Positions 1-6,092 of a stretch of 26,162 bases of DNA are shown here, piece after piece. Source of the DNA: a virus; IMG/VR virus record IMGVR_UViG_3300043015_000080, positions 1 to 26,162 of that record; one strand, given 5' to 3'. Below the pieces are notes generated by a model that saw only the letters and a list, made by a program, of their open reading frames with translations, had not been told where the DNA came from and ran no database searches. The translations under genes and the position numbers were made by a program. Position 1 is the stretch's first letter. Each line of letters opens with the position of its first letter.

Positions 1-1274
1 CGCAAAAGGTTTTCTTGGTAGTTTTCCGCACCCTCTGGGAAATAATCAGAATACTTAGTGTTACCTGCGTCAAAACTTTCATCGACATAACTAGCCATGT
101 CGTATTGTTCAGCAAAGCCTTCAGGATCACTGTCAAACTCGTCTACATATCGTATTCTCAAATTCTCCAAGGCTTGACGCTCTAATTCTTCACGCCCACC
201 TTCAGTCGCTTCTACCAGTTCCCACCCATCTAAGAATAGTTCTGGTTTGCCAGAACCATCATATACAAACTCAGCCCTTAATATCTCATCCTCTGTAAGG
301 CCCGTCTCCTCGGCAAGATCGGCTATTTCTTCTTCTGTCAGGTTTTGTACAGGCGTTACGTCATCACGATACCAAAGGTCATCGACCATGCTTTGCGTAA
401 ATATATCCGTTTCTTGCGAAACAAATGGCGTGTCATTTTCAACATACCCCTCAAACCATTGGTCAAATGCACCCCCTGGATCATCATCCAACATCGAACC
501 GCCAATGCGGCCTTCACCAGCCATCTTAGTATCAACGCTAATTGCGTCACTATTGTCTCTGAAGTAATCAATCAGTTCTTGCTGGGTAACCTTTTTGCCC
601 TTGAAGAACCTGTCAGCACCCGTCCATTCGAGTTCATCCTCTTTTGCGCCGCCCTTAACCAGCATAGCACGCATCTGGTCATACGGGCCTTTTTTCTGCT
701 TCAGGTTTTCCGCTGCACGCTGAGATGGGCTGTAAAGTTCTGCACGTTTGGGCTTACGAGCCTCTAAAGCCTCTAGCGTTGGATTGCCTAGAAGATCAAC
801 GTCATCTGGGCTTGCCGAACTAAGAGATTGCGCCTCACCGCCACGCTGGAACGCCTCTAGCACACCCTGTGGGTCGCCTTGCGCTACAGATCGACCTGCA
901 TACGTCACGTCTGACAACAGGTTGCGTGCGCCTTGATTTAGGGCTTCTGTGGCTGGTGTGGCAAATGTCTCAGCTAGACCCGCTGGTGCCGCTAGGTAAC
1001 CCATGCGAACCAGTGCCGTTGGTGCGAGGGTCATAGCCATCTCAACACCCATATCGACCGCCGCGCGTCGACGTGCTTCTGCGGTTTGCTCTGGGTCGAA
1101 CACAATGTCGCCAGCTTGCATTGCGCCCATCATGCCCTGCACTGGGTTTGCTTCCGCTACAAACTCTGCCGCTGGACGTAGGTTTGGCGGGATGTACCGC
1201 TCAACCCCACTTACAAATTCATCTAATGCCCTACGGCGAGCCTGACCATTGCCAAGAAAACCCAGTAAGTCCAT
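1..1274 (-). CDS. Large polyvalent virion protein, N-terminal part (runs off left edge)
   Basis: The reading frame is open from an ATG at 1274 to the left edge with no stop (about 424 codons seen), so the gene is truncated by the window. The start lies one base after the stop of the upstream gene and has a GGGGCGG Shine-Dalgarno. The first 130 residues are Ala/Met-rich, with hydrophobic stretches such as VEMAMTLAPTALV. A central segment (KGPYDQMRAML, then ELEWTGADRFF and KKVTQQELIDYF) and the last visible motif EGAENYQENLL resemble what I know from very long polyvalent proteins of marine podoviruses, where GGENYREVLLTLP follows. Those proteins are carried in the capsid, probably ejected with DNA, and often bear enzymatic domains further on; such domains cannot be seen here. 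Virion role is inferred. Confidence 0.72.
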   Translation of the reverse strand, partial: MDLLGFLGNGQARRRALDEFVSGVERYIPPNLRPAAEFVAEANPVQGMMGAMQAGDIVFDPEQTAEARRRAAVDMGVEMAMTLAPTALVRMGYLAAPAGLAETFATPATEALNQGARNLLSDVTYAGRSVAQGDPQGVLEAFQRGGEAQSLSSASPDDVDLLGNPTLEALEARKPKRAELYSPSQRAAENLKQKKGPYDQMRAMLVKGGAKEDELEWTGADRFFKGKKVTQQELIDYFRDNSDAISVDTKMAGEGRIGGSMLDDDPGGAFDQWFEGYVENDTPFVSQETDIFTQSMVDDLWYRDDVTPVQNLTEEEIADLAEETGLTEDEILRAEFVYDGSGKPELFLDGWELVEATEGGREELERQALENLRIRYVDEFDSDPEGFAEQYDMASYVDESFDAGNTKYSDYFPEGAENYQENLL

Positions 1275-1275
1275 T

Positions 1276-1701
1276 TTACCGCCCCATTAGAAACTGCATT
1301 AGCGTTTTCATCGTAGTGTATTTCTTCATTGGGTTTGGAGATGCCATCTGACTTGCTGCGCTACCCAATTCACCCATCATGCCCATGTAGTTTTTATCCA
1401 TGCGCATCTCGTTAGCACTTTCTAAGTCCTCACGCATATTTTGCGCACCAAGCATAGGGTCGTTCATTGCACGAAGATTACCCATAACACCACCCATTCG
1501 AGGGCCGTACTCTGACATCATTTCAGAACGCATGGGGCGATTTGACAGACGGTCCCCCTCGATAGACTTGATTGCGTTCATGATCTGACGATCTGTAAAT
1601 TTGTAACCCTCTGGGCCATCCTCGCGCATTGCGAATGCGTTTTGGCTGTCACCCGTTAGTTCTGCGTAGTATTTGCGAAGTTCAAAGCTATCCATTACCA
1701 T
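1276..1701 (-). CDS. Met-rich small virion-type protein
   Basis: This 141-residue protein is not one I recognise. It is very rich in methionine (about 20), with GGVMG, MMGELGSAASQM and MKTLMQFLMGR stretches, a composition common in small head or ejection proteins of podoviruses. The N-terminal part (residues 3-55) looks folded and charged, the rest low-complexity and helical. The ATG at 1701 precedes the stop of the upstream gene (overlap of 7 bases) and follows an AAGG Shine-Dalgarno. A second ATG at 1695 overlaps that stop as TAATG and could be used instead. It sits between terL and the polyvalent protein, so a structural role is likely but unproved. Confidence 0.7.
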   Translation of the reverse strand: MVMDSFELRKYYAELTGDSQNAFAMREDGPEGYKFTDRQIMNAIKSIEGDRLSNRPMRSEMMSEYGPRMGGVMGNLRAMNDPMLGAQNMREDLESANEMRMDKNYMGMMGELGSAASQMASPNPMKKYTTMKTLMQFLMGR

Positions 1702-1955
1702 TTCACCTTATCTGCCCAGTACGCGGCACTCATTTTTCCTTTAGCGATATTCTTTGCGTGACGCGCCTTGAAAGACTTGTTACGCGCTGAACCATCTGGC
1801 GAACCCTTGACCCCTTGCTGACCGAAGCGGATCGTCTTGGTCTTATCACCAACCTTTGCCACGACAACGTGAGACTTGGTTTTGTGATTAGGTGTGCGCT
1901 TTGGCTTGTTGTAACCAGAAACACCTGCACGAGCCAACTTAGGGTCTTTAGCCAT
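1695..1955 (-). CDS. Conserved small basic phage protein (DUF6321-like)
   Basis: The 86-residue product is lysine-rich and has a pattern I have seen in many marine phage genomes: KPKRTPNHKTKSHVVVAK, then KTKTIRFGQQG, then SFKARHAKNI and AAYWADKVKW at the end. I associate this with a small conserved family (tentatively DUF6321) of unknown function. The conserved Arg/His/Lys residues and final aromatic residues suggest a nucleic-acid or capsid contact, which is only a guess. A GTG one codon upstream (1958) is possible, but the ATG at 1955 overlaps the upstream stop as TGATG and follows AGGGCGG, so it is preferred. Gene order places it in the terminase-proximal structural block. Confidence 0.8.
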   Translation of the reverse strand: MAKDPKLARAGVSGYNKPKRTPNHKTKSHVVVAKVGDKTKTIRFGQQGVKGSPDGSARNKSFKARHAKNIAKGKMSAAYWADKVKW

Positions 1956-2431
1956 CACATACCGCCCTGAACCATTTTAAGGAACCGCATGTAATCCATT
2001 GGGCTATTTTGCTTTAGATTAGCTGCGAAGCCTTCGCCGTATTGCTGGTCGATAGCTTGGTCGTCGTATGTCTTGCGTTCACCCATGTCCTGACCAGAAA
2101 GCATAGCACCAAGGTTCGCAAGCAAGCTGTAACCACGACCCCCTTGAAACTGACCACCAGAGGCTTGTGGACCGCCTCGATCGGTCATGTCTGTGAAGTC
2201 CCGATAACCAAACATCTGCGGGATGATGTTGTTACCCTTATCTTTGCCGCCAGCCATAAACGACAATAAGCCACCCTGTGCTGGAGTACCCTTTGCCGCG
2301 ACCTGTTGCAGATAACGCTGTCCAGCATCTTTGCCGCGCTGCCGACTGATATTCGCCGCTGTGCGATCATAGTAGTCTTGGTCACGCTCTTTCAGGCCAA
2401 GGCCCATTGCAATATCATCTTTGAAACTCAT
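1955..2431 (-). CDS. Small virion-type protein, function unknown
   Basis: The frame stays open up to 2692, but those extra 87 codons overlap two tiny genes and the terL 3' end. The ATG at 2431 (MSFKDDIAMGLG) overlaps the stop of the 16-codon gene upstream as ATGA, which fixes the start and gives 158 residues. The protein is Gly/Gln-rich with charged helical parts (LKERDQDYYDRTAANISRQ, residues 14-32) and a FMAGGKDKGNNIIPQMFG segment. No family is recognised. Its place directly after the terminase genes and before other virion-type genes suggests a head or ejection component. Confidence 0.72.
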   Translation of the reverse strand: MSFKDDIAMGLGLKERDQDYYDRTAANISRQRGKDAGQRYLQQVAAKGTPAQGGLLSFMAGGKDKGNNIIPQMFGYRDFTDMTDRGGPQASGGQFQGGRGYSLLANLGAMLSGQDMGERKTYDDQAIDQQYGEGFAANLKQNSPMDYMRFLKMVQGGM

Positions 2432-2478
2432 TTCTTCTTGCCGCCTTTGCGACCCTTCTTTTTGTATCCGCAAGCCAT
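2428..2478 (-). CDS. 16-residue Lys/Gly peptide gene
   Basis: A 16-codon frame encodes MACGYKKKGRKGGKKK. It starts inside the stop codon of the preceding gene (TAATG at 2476-2480) and ends inside the start codon of the next (ATGA at 2428-2431), the same coupling used by its neighbours, so it fills exactly the space between two genes. I recall similar tiny Lys-rich peptides beginning MACGY or MPYGY in other marine podoviruses, which favours a real gene. The charge (nine Lys or Arg in 16) suggests DNA binding or charge compensation in the head, but no function is known. Confidence 0.6.
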   Translation of the reverse strand: MACGYKKKGRKGGKKK

Positions 2479-2615
2479 TACTTTTTCGCCTTCTTTGCTG
2501 GTTTCTTTTTACCCTTGGCAACAGCAAGGTTTGACCAAGCATTAGGATACTTAACGCCACGCCGCTTCGACATAGCTTTAGCCCGTGCTTTCTGTGATGG
2601 TGTAAGTTTAGCCAT
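2478..2615 (-). CDS. Small Lys-rich protein, 45 aa
   Basis: This 45-residue frame begins MAKLTPSQKARAKAMSKRRG and has a KYPNAWSN motif followed by a polybasic tail ending KKPAKKAKK. The motif order (LTPxQK, then a basic helix, then YPN) is one I have seen in small proteins near phage terminase or capsid genes; no function is assigned. The ATG at 2615 has a GCGAGG Shine-Dalgarno that lies in a potential hairpin (2617-2635). The stop overlaps the next tiny gene's start. It follows terL after a 34-base gap. Confidence 0.65.
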   Translation of the reverse strand: MAKLTPSQKARAKAMSKRRGVKYPNAWSNLAVAKGKKKPAKKAKK

Positions 2616-2616
2616 A

Positions 2617-2635
2617 GATAACCTCGCGAGTTATC
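2617..2635 (-). promoter_or_regulatory. Possible RBS-occluding hairpin
   Basis: GATAAC at 2617-2622 and GTTATC at 2630-2635 form a six-base inverted repeat with a seven-base loop, in the 34-base gap between terL and the next gene. On the minus-strand transcript the Shine-Dalgarno GAGG of the 2478-2615 gene lies in the loop and 3' arm, so folding would hide it. There is no T-run, so it is not a terminator. Regulation is inferred. Confidence 0.35.
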
Positions 2636-2649
2636 CGAACCATAGCATA

Positions 2650-3930
2650 TCAGGCTATTCCCTGCAAATTCCTTCTGATTGTCGGTCCCCAATCATTTCT
2701 ATCTTGTCGACCAACAGCCAAATAGCGGAACGCATCTGCCCCATGAGATGTCCAATCGTGCAGAGGTCGACCACGCCACGTTTTCAACTTTTCATCGAAC
2801 TCGCGTCGATACTGGCGCAACGCCTCGATACCTCGGTCACACCGTTCTTCATCGAACCAGCACTTTGCAATCATTGACCGCGCTGCCTGAATGCCATCAT
2901 CTACGCCTAACTTCGGCGCAATCTGAATGTTCCGTACGCCCAGCGCGTCGAGTGTCTCAAGCCTTGATTTCCCCGAACCCAGTTCTTTAACGCGCACGTC
3001 ATGCGGTAAGATGTGTTGTTCGTAGTGGTAGCCTTTTTCGCTGAGAACTTTCGCATAATGATCCAATCCAACCCCGCTGCTTTCATAGTAATCAATGATG
3101 TGGATTTCTTGCCCTGCGTACTGCGCAAACCAGATAGCGGTACTATCACCGATACCTAAGTCCCATGCAGTCACAACACCTATAGCTGGATCGTATGGCA
3201 CGCGCGTAATGCGGTCTGCCGCTGCCTTCATCTCTGTTGCGTAGTATGCGCCTTGAATAGCGGCCTCGAAGCTGCACTCGAACTCTTGCTCGAAGCGGTC
3301 TTCGCCCATTGCTATCTTGGCTTCTTCTAGTTCCTCTGGGTCTAGGATGCCTGTCTCTGACGACTTGTACATCCCCGTGAACCACTGCGGGTCGTTCTTA
3401 GCTGCGTTGTATATCTCCCAAAAGTCATTCTTGCCTTTAGGCGTGCCAATGAACGTGGCCTTGCCCTTGCGGTCAGCTAGAGCGGGTCGAATAACTGTGG
3501 GCCATGCAGAAGCGGGAAAGTCGGCAGGTTCGTCCAAGACAACAGCATCGAAGTATAGACCACGCATTGCATTGTAGTTATCCGCGCCGAACAGACGAAT
3601 GCGCGAACCGTTAGGAAAGTCGATCCGCAGTTCAGCAATGTTCACTTTGATGTCTGGGATAGCTGCCGTGTACTCTAGGAGATAATCCCAAGCGATTGCT
3701 TTTGATTGGCTGAGATACGGCGCAATATAGGCGACACGGACGTTATCAAGTCCAGTTGTGAAACAGCATCGAATAAGGTCATTGATTGCCGCGACTGTTT
3801 TACCAAAACGTCTATGAGCAACAAGACAAGCGTATCTTTCTGTCCTGTTGTGAAAGTCACGCGCTTGCTTTCGAGGGACATAACCAGTTCGCACGCGCAG
3901 TGTTTGGCCTTCATCAATTACTCTCCCCAT
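2650..3930 (-). CDS. terL: Terminase large subunit
   Basis: A 426-residue DNA-packaging motor that pumps phage DNA into the prohead and cuts concatemers. The ATPase half has a Walker A-like AHRRFGKT at residues 38-45, an adenine-side aromatic/Gln region before it, Walker B AVVLDE at 129-134 and a coupling motif GTPKG at 162-166. The nuclease half has the RNase H-type acidic residues in AWDLGIGD (D257, D262) and HGADAFRY near the end (D399). Length is normal for podovirus TerL and no intein is seen. The ATG at 3930 lies inside the end of terS (13-base overlap), as usual for coupled terminase genes. Packaging mode (cos, pac or terminal repeat) cannot be read from this protein by eye. Confidence 0.96.
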   Translation of the reverse strand: MGRVIDEGQTLRVRTGYVPRKQARDFHNRTERYACLVAHRRFGKTVAAINDLIRCCFTTGLDNVRVAYIAPYLSQSKAIAWDYLLEYTAAIPDIKVNIAELRIDFPNGSRIRLFGADNYNAMRGLYFDAVVLDEPADFPASAWPTVIRPALADRKGKATFIGTPKGKNDFWEIYNAAKNDPQWFTGMYKSSETGILDPEELEEAKIAMGEDRFEQEFECSFEAAIQGAYYATEMKAAADRITRVPYDPAIGVVTAWDLGIGDSTAIWFAQYAGQEIHIIDYYESSGVGLDHYAKVLSEKGYHYEQHILPHDVRVKELGSGKSRLETLDALGVRNIQIAPKLGVDDGIQAARSMIAKCWFDEERCDRGIEALRQYRREFDEKLKTWRGRPLHDWTSHGADAFRYLAVGRQDRNDWGPTIRRNLQGIA

Positions 3931-4301
3931 TCGATCTTCACACTCTTTGCGCCAGATACTTCATGCTCTGTTGTTTGCTTTTCCCGCCACTGTTCAGCAA
4001 AGCGGTTCTTCATAACAAATATCATAAGCGTTGGGTTTGGGCTTAGATCATCTTGCGTCGATCCCATAGCTGCATCGTACAGACGCTGTTCCCAAATATC
4101 TTGCGCATCGAGGTGCGCCTTTTTTATAGCGTCGGAAAATTGCGTGTTAGTTTTACACCATTCATACAGCGTATCACGGGATATATCTAGGCGAGCGGCA
4201 ATCTGCGTCTTGCTAAGTCCTTGTTTTCCCATGCTTTCTATCTTCTTCAGCATAGAAGGTTCGTACTTAGTTGGTCGTCCTACCTTGTTTTTCTCAGCCA
4301 T
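3918..4301 (-). CDS. terS: Terminase small subunit
   Basis: This 127-residue protein recognises the packaging site and loads the large subunit. It begins with basic residues and a GRPTKYEP motif (residues 9-16) typical of HTH small terminases, followed by a helix-turn-helix around 29-50 (GLSKTQIAARLDISRDTLYEW). The middle helices (IKKAHLDAQDIWEQRLYDAAMG, FVMKNRFAEQWREK) match the oligomerisation region of the family. It lies directly upstream of terL and overlaps it by 13 bases. The ATG at 4301 follows a GAGGACGG Shine-Dalgarno. It appears to be the first gene of its transcript, behind two terminators and a palindrome. Confidence 0.9.
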   Translation of the reverse strand: MAEKNKVGRPTKYEPSMLKKIESMGKQGLSKTQIAARLDISRDTLYEWCKTNTQFSDAIKKAHLDAQDIWEQRLYDAAMGSTQDDLSPNPTLMIFVMKNRFAEQWREKQTTEHEVSGAKSVKIEWGE

Positions 4302-4328
4302 ATGTCCGTCCTCGCAGGGGTGCGTTAC

Positions 4329-4340
4329 ACTACATGTAGT
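4329..4340. promoter_or_regulatory. 12-base perfect palindrome upstream of terS
   Basis: ACTACATGTAGT is a perfect 12-base palindrome located 28-39 bases before the terS start codon. It overlaps the region where a minus-strand transcript would start (TATACT at 4343-4338 is a candidate -10), so it is placed like an operator or activator site. No second copy was noticed in the window. Function is inferred. Confidence 0.4.
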
Positions 4341-4365
4341 ATATACATTGTCGATTTGAAAGAAA
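4338..4365 (-). promoter_or_regulatory. Candidate late promoter for terS
   Basis: Reading leftward, TATACT (4343-4338) is a five-of-six match to a -10 box. The -35 region about 16 bases upstream is only a weak TTTTCT. The position, just after two terminators and before terS, calls for a promoter. A weak -35 fits activator-dependent late transcription, but a phage-specific promoter cannot be excluded. Confidence 0.3.
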
Positions 4366-4386
4366 AGCCCCCACCGAAGCGAGGGC
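4361..4386 (-). terminator. Rho-independent terminator, UUCG loop
   Basis: On the minus strand GCCCTCGC, loop TTCG and GTGGGGGC form an eight-base stem (4386-4367, two G-U type pairs) followed by TTTTCTTTC. It ends leftward transcription from the replication genes and lies just upstream of the terS promoter region. It is the second of two tandem terminators. Confidence 0.75.
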
Positions 4387-4444
4387 AGTGTGAGGCGTAT
4401 GGAGCAGTTGAGGGGAGAAAACTGAGCCTCGAATAGAGTATATC

Positions 4445-4486
4445 ACAAAAAAATGCCCCCGCAAACATAGGACATGAGCGAGGGCA
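4445..4486 (-). terminator. Rho-independent terminator
   Basis: On the minus strand TGCCCTCGC (4486-4478) pairs with GCGGGGGCA (4462-4454) over nine positions around a 15-base loop, followed by seven Ts. It lies about 55 bases after the stop of the 4542-5087 gene and ends the replication transcript. It shares the GCCCTCGC arm with the next terminator, suggesting duplication or a common ancestry. Confidence 0.8.
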
Positions 4487-4541
4487 GTTCAATGAGGCAG
4501 ACTACATGGGCGTAGTCACGGTCTTTTTACCAGATGCAATG

Positions 4542-5087
4542 TTATGACACAATAGCCTCTTGGAACTCCGCATCTTTCTTCACGAAGTATTCCTTTGCTT
4601 TGTCTGTGCCGTACATTTCTTTCATCTGTGCATAGAACGCTTCTCGGTACGGCTTTATGTCTTCTCTGGTCACTAAGCCTTTTTTCACAAGCTGTGCGCA
4701 AAGACGACCAGCGACATAAGGTTCACCGACATAATCACCACGCTTGATACGGGCAGCGTTTATTTCATCTGCGTCCATCTTGCGTGTTGACATGGTGTCT
4801 TTGACTTCTTGCCCCATTCCCGCAACCACGGCTTTGGTGATTTCTGGGGATGTGGGCCAGCTATTTGTTTTGTGACTGCCGCTTAATGAATGCCCAGCGC
4901 GTTCGAATGTACCGACAATGTGATCTTCGGTGGTCTTGCTGGGAAAACGCTTATTGATGCTTTCCGCAAGTCTGCTGATTGCATCGGCTTGCTTTGCTGT
5001 CGTTTCCAAATGCTTGGGAGCAGCGTAAATGCTTAGAAGATTGACCAATTGGCGGTTAATCAAGGTAATGCGTTCATTGTATTCCAT
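4542..5087 (-). CDS. Replication accessory protein in the lambda P position
   Basis: This 181-residue protein directly follows the replication initiator (four-base gap). The frame extends to 5120, but the ATG at 5087 has an AAGGAT Shine-Dalgarno and lies just after the upstream stop at 5092. The N-terminal third is helical; a KTNSWPTSPEITKAV motif (about residues 73-87) recurs in proteins next to winged-helix initiators of alphaproteobacterial phages. The C-terminal half is charged and helical. By position it would be the helicase-loader partner of the initiator, as lambda P is of O; the sequence itself shows no AAA+ Walker motifs, so it is not DnaC-like. Function is inferred from context only. 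Confidence 0.7.
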   Translation of the reverse strand: MEYNERITLINRQLVNLLSIYAAPKHLETTAKQADAISRLAESINKRFPSKTTEDHIVGTFERAGHSLSGSHKTNSWPTSPEITKAVVAGMGQEVKDTMSTRKMDADEINAARIKRGDYVGEPYVAGRLCAQLVKKGLVTREDIKPYREAFYAQMKEMYGTDKAKEYFVKKDAEFQEAIVS

Positions 5088-5091
5088 GTTC

Positions 5092-5733
5092 TTATCCTTC
5101 GTCTGCCCAGCGTTCACCATTTAGCCATGTGGCTAGGTGAGGGATGAATTGTTTGTCTTTTTCTTCGAGCGTTTCAACATACTCGATTAGCGGATGATAG
5201 ATGTCATCGAAGGTAACCTTCTTCAATGCACCCTTCAATGCCTTCTTAGCCTGACCCTTGCCAACCTTACGTGGATACCAAGACCATAGTTCTTCAAAGA
5301 AGTATTCAAGCTGTCCATCATCTTTTGATGATGTATTGTTAGTTATATTTCCAAGGTTATTACTTACAAGGTTATTCATGCGCAGATTTTGCGTATCCCC
5401 ATGCGCAGATTTTGCGCATACCATACGCAGATTTTGCGCATCGCTATTGTCCTCAGATGTTCCAGTAAGTTCTAATATGTACGCATTTGTAGTCTTACCG
5501 CCACCTTCCCTGTATTGGGGAATGCGCTTAATCAAACCCAAGGTTTCGAGCGTATCCAAGTGACCCTCGACAGAACGGCGCGACATTTCGCACAATGACG
5601 CTAGTCGGTTAATGCTTGGGAAACACTTTCCAGTTTCGCCGTTGTGGTGATCTGCAATCCAATACAGCACAATCTTTGTGGCTGGTTTCAAACCAGTTTG
5701 CTTCATAGCAAGCGCAGTCATATAGTGTGACAT
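5092..5733 (-). CDS. Winged-helix replication initiator (lambda O-like organisation)
   Basis: A 213-residue DNA-binding protein. Residues 1-75 form a winged helix-turn-helix of the Helix_turn_helix_36 type: LKPATKIVLYWIADHHN, then CFPSINRLASLCEMSRRSVE and HLDTLETLGLIKRI. A low-complexity linker (about 90-135) follows and is encoded by the iteron and AT-rich DNA described separately. The C-terminal part (EELWSWYPRKVGKGQAKKAL, then FIPHLATWLNGERW at the end) is a motif common to phage replication proteins. It probably binds the origin inside its own gene and recruits the next gene product. The ATG at 5733 follows AAGGAG at good spacing. Confidence 0.82.
   Translation of the reverse strand: MSHYMTALAMKQTGLKPATKIVLYWIADHHNGETGKCFPSINRLASLCEMSRRSVEGHLDTLETLGLIKRIPQYREGGGKTTNAYILELTGTSEDNSDAQNLRMVCAKSAHGDTQNLRMNNLVSNNLGNITNNTSSKDDGQLEYFFEELWSWYPRKVGKGQAKKALKGALKKVTFDDIYHPLIEYVETLEEKDKQFIPHLATWLNGERWADEG
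5316..5376. other. AT-rich repeat block beside the iterons (possible unwinding element)
   Basis: Inside the initiator gene, a perfect seven-base hairpin (CATCATC 5316-5322, GATGATG 5327-5333) is followed by AT-rich DNA with two direct copies of CAAGGTTATT at 5352-5361 and 5367-5376, 15 bases apart. The block touches the first iteron at 5377. AT-rich direct repeats next to initiator sites are the usual form of a DNA unwinding element; that role is inferred. Confidence 0.5.
5377..5441. repeat. Three dyad iterons, candidate replication origin
   Basis: Three near-identical 20-base units start at 5377, 5400 and 5422 (spacing 23 and 22 bases). The unit is CATGCGCAGATTTTGCGCAT; the first has GTAT at its end and the third begins CATACG. 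The central unit is a perfect inverted repeat ATGCGCA-GATTT-TGCGCAT. They lie in the linker-coding part of the initiator gene, as the four iterons of lambda ori lie within gene O, with an AT-rich block on the downstream side. Two-turn spacing puts the units on one face of the helix. Origin function is inferred. Confidence 0.68.
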
Positions 5734-5804
5734 TCTTCACTCCTTGTATTTTGAAGCAGGGTGATGTATTCTGACCCTGCATAACGCAAATTGCATGGTA
5801 ACAT
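5718..5804 (-). CDS. Possible 28-residue leader peptide before the initiator
   Basis: An ATG at 5804 with a strong GAGAGG Shine-Dalgarno opens a 28-codon frame that ends 16 bases inside the initiator gene, in another frame. The context GAGGTAAAATATG is shared with the starts at 6034 and 6121. The peptide (begins MLPCNLRYAG) matches no family. Translation of it would run over the initiator's ribosome site and could couple or damp its expression. It may also be an unexpressed chance frame. Confidence 0.4.
   Translation of the reverse strand: MLPCNLRYAGSEYITLLQNTRSEECHTI
5756..5780. promoter_or_regulatory. Inverted repeat upstream of the initiator gene
   Basis: GCAGGGT at 5756-5762 and ACCCTGC at 5774-5780 form a perfect seven-base inverted repeat with an 11-base spacer, 23-47 bases before the initiator start. 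It could be an operator or an mRNA hairpin within the leader-peptide frame. There is no T-run. Confidence 0.35.
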
Positions 5805-5821
5805 ATTTTACCTCTCCTCTG

Positions 5822-5851
5822 AAGCCCCTCGTATCTCCCTGCGGGGGGCTT
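5822..5851. promoter_or_regulatory. GC-rich hairpin after the HTH regulator
   Basis: AAGCCCC at 5822-5828 and GGGGCTT at 5845-5851 form a seven-base stem with a 16-base loop, four bases beyond the regulator's stop codon. In the leftward direction it is followed by CAGAGGAGAGG, not a T-run, so it is at best a weak terminator or pause/processing site between the regulator and the replication genes. Confidence 0.4.
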
Positions 5852-5854
5852 ACT

Positions 5855-6034
5855 TTATGGATTTGCTGTCAAATAATCAGACAACTTTTCGATGGTTTCG
5901 TACTTCGCTTCGTGACCGTCACGAATACGATAGATCGTGAACCGACTGATACCTGTGGCCTCCGCTATTTTGTTTGGCTGACGATCCCGCAACATCGAGC
6001 GAATAACATCCAACCGTAGTATAGTATTTGACAT
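5855..6034 (-). CDS. Small Cro/CI-type HTH transcriptional regulator
   Basis: A 59-residue frame that is too short for many gene finders. It carries one clear helix-turn-helix: NKIAEATGISRFTIYRIRDG at residues 21-40, followed by YETIEKLSDYLT, the dimer/packing helix typical of Cro/CI/XRE regulators. It starts at 6034 after an AAAAGG Shine-Dalgarno and is transcribed away from the early operon, across the divergent region 6035-6120. That position, and a 9-13-9 dyad between the two genes, make it the likely repressor of one or both divergent promoters. It has no cleavage or inducer domain, so it is Cro-like rather than CI-like in build. Confidence 0.85.
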   Translation of the reverse strand: MSNTILRLDVIRSMLRDRQPNKIAEATGISRFTIYRIRDGHEAKYETIEKLSDYLTANP

Positions 6035-6061
6035 ATTTTTACCTTTTCTGCATTTCTGGGG

Positions 6062-6092
6062 TTGAATATACGATACATTTATATATATTCAA
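6062..6092. promoter_or_regulatory. Symmetrical divergent promoter/operator
   Basis: TTGAATATA (6062-6070) and TATATTCAA (6084-6092) are a perfect nine-base inverted repeat. Rightward, TTGAAT (6062-6067), 16 bases, TATATT (6084-6089) gives a good sigma70-type promoter for the 6121 operon. Because of the symmetry the same boxes read leftward: TTGAAT (6092-6087), 16 bases, TATATT (6070-6065), for the HTH regulator. The two promoters share their core bases and could not be occupied at once. The dyad also suits a dimeric repressor. Confidence 0.6.

Noticed and set aside
2432-2692. N-terminal extension of the 1955-2431 gene to 245 residues
   Set aside because: The extra residues are out-of-frame readings of two tiny genes and the terL end; the ATG at 2431 with ATGA overlap explains the start.
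3706-4359. 217-codon plus-strand open frame opposite terL, terS and the terS promoter region
   Set aside because: It lies antisense to both terminase genes, has Ser/Cys/Phe-rich random-looking composition and no Shine-Dalgarno.
5377-5441. Short CRISPR-like array
   Set aside because: Only three units, spacers of two to three bases and a location within a coding linker; iterons explain it far better.
5795-6019. 74-codon plus-strand frame in the control region
   Set aside because: It is the complement of the Cro-like regulator gene, whose HTH pattern is clear on the minus strand.
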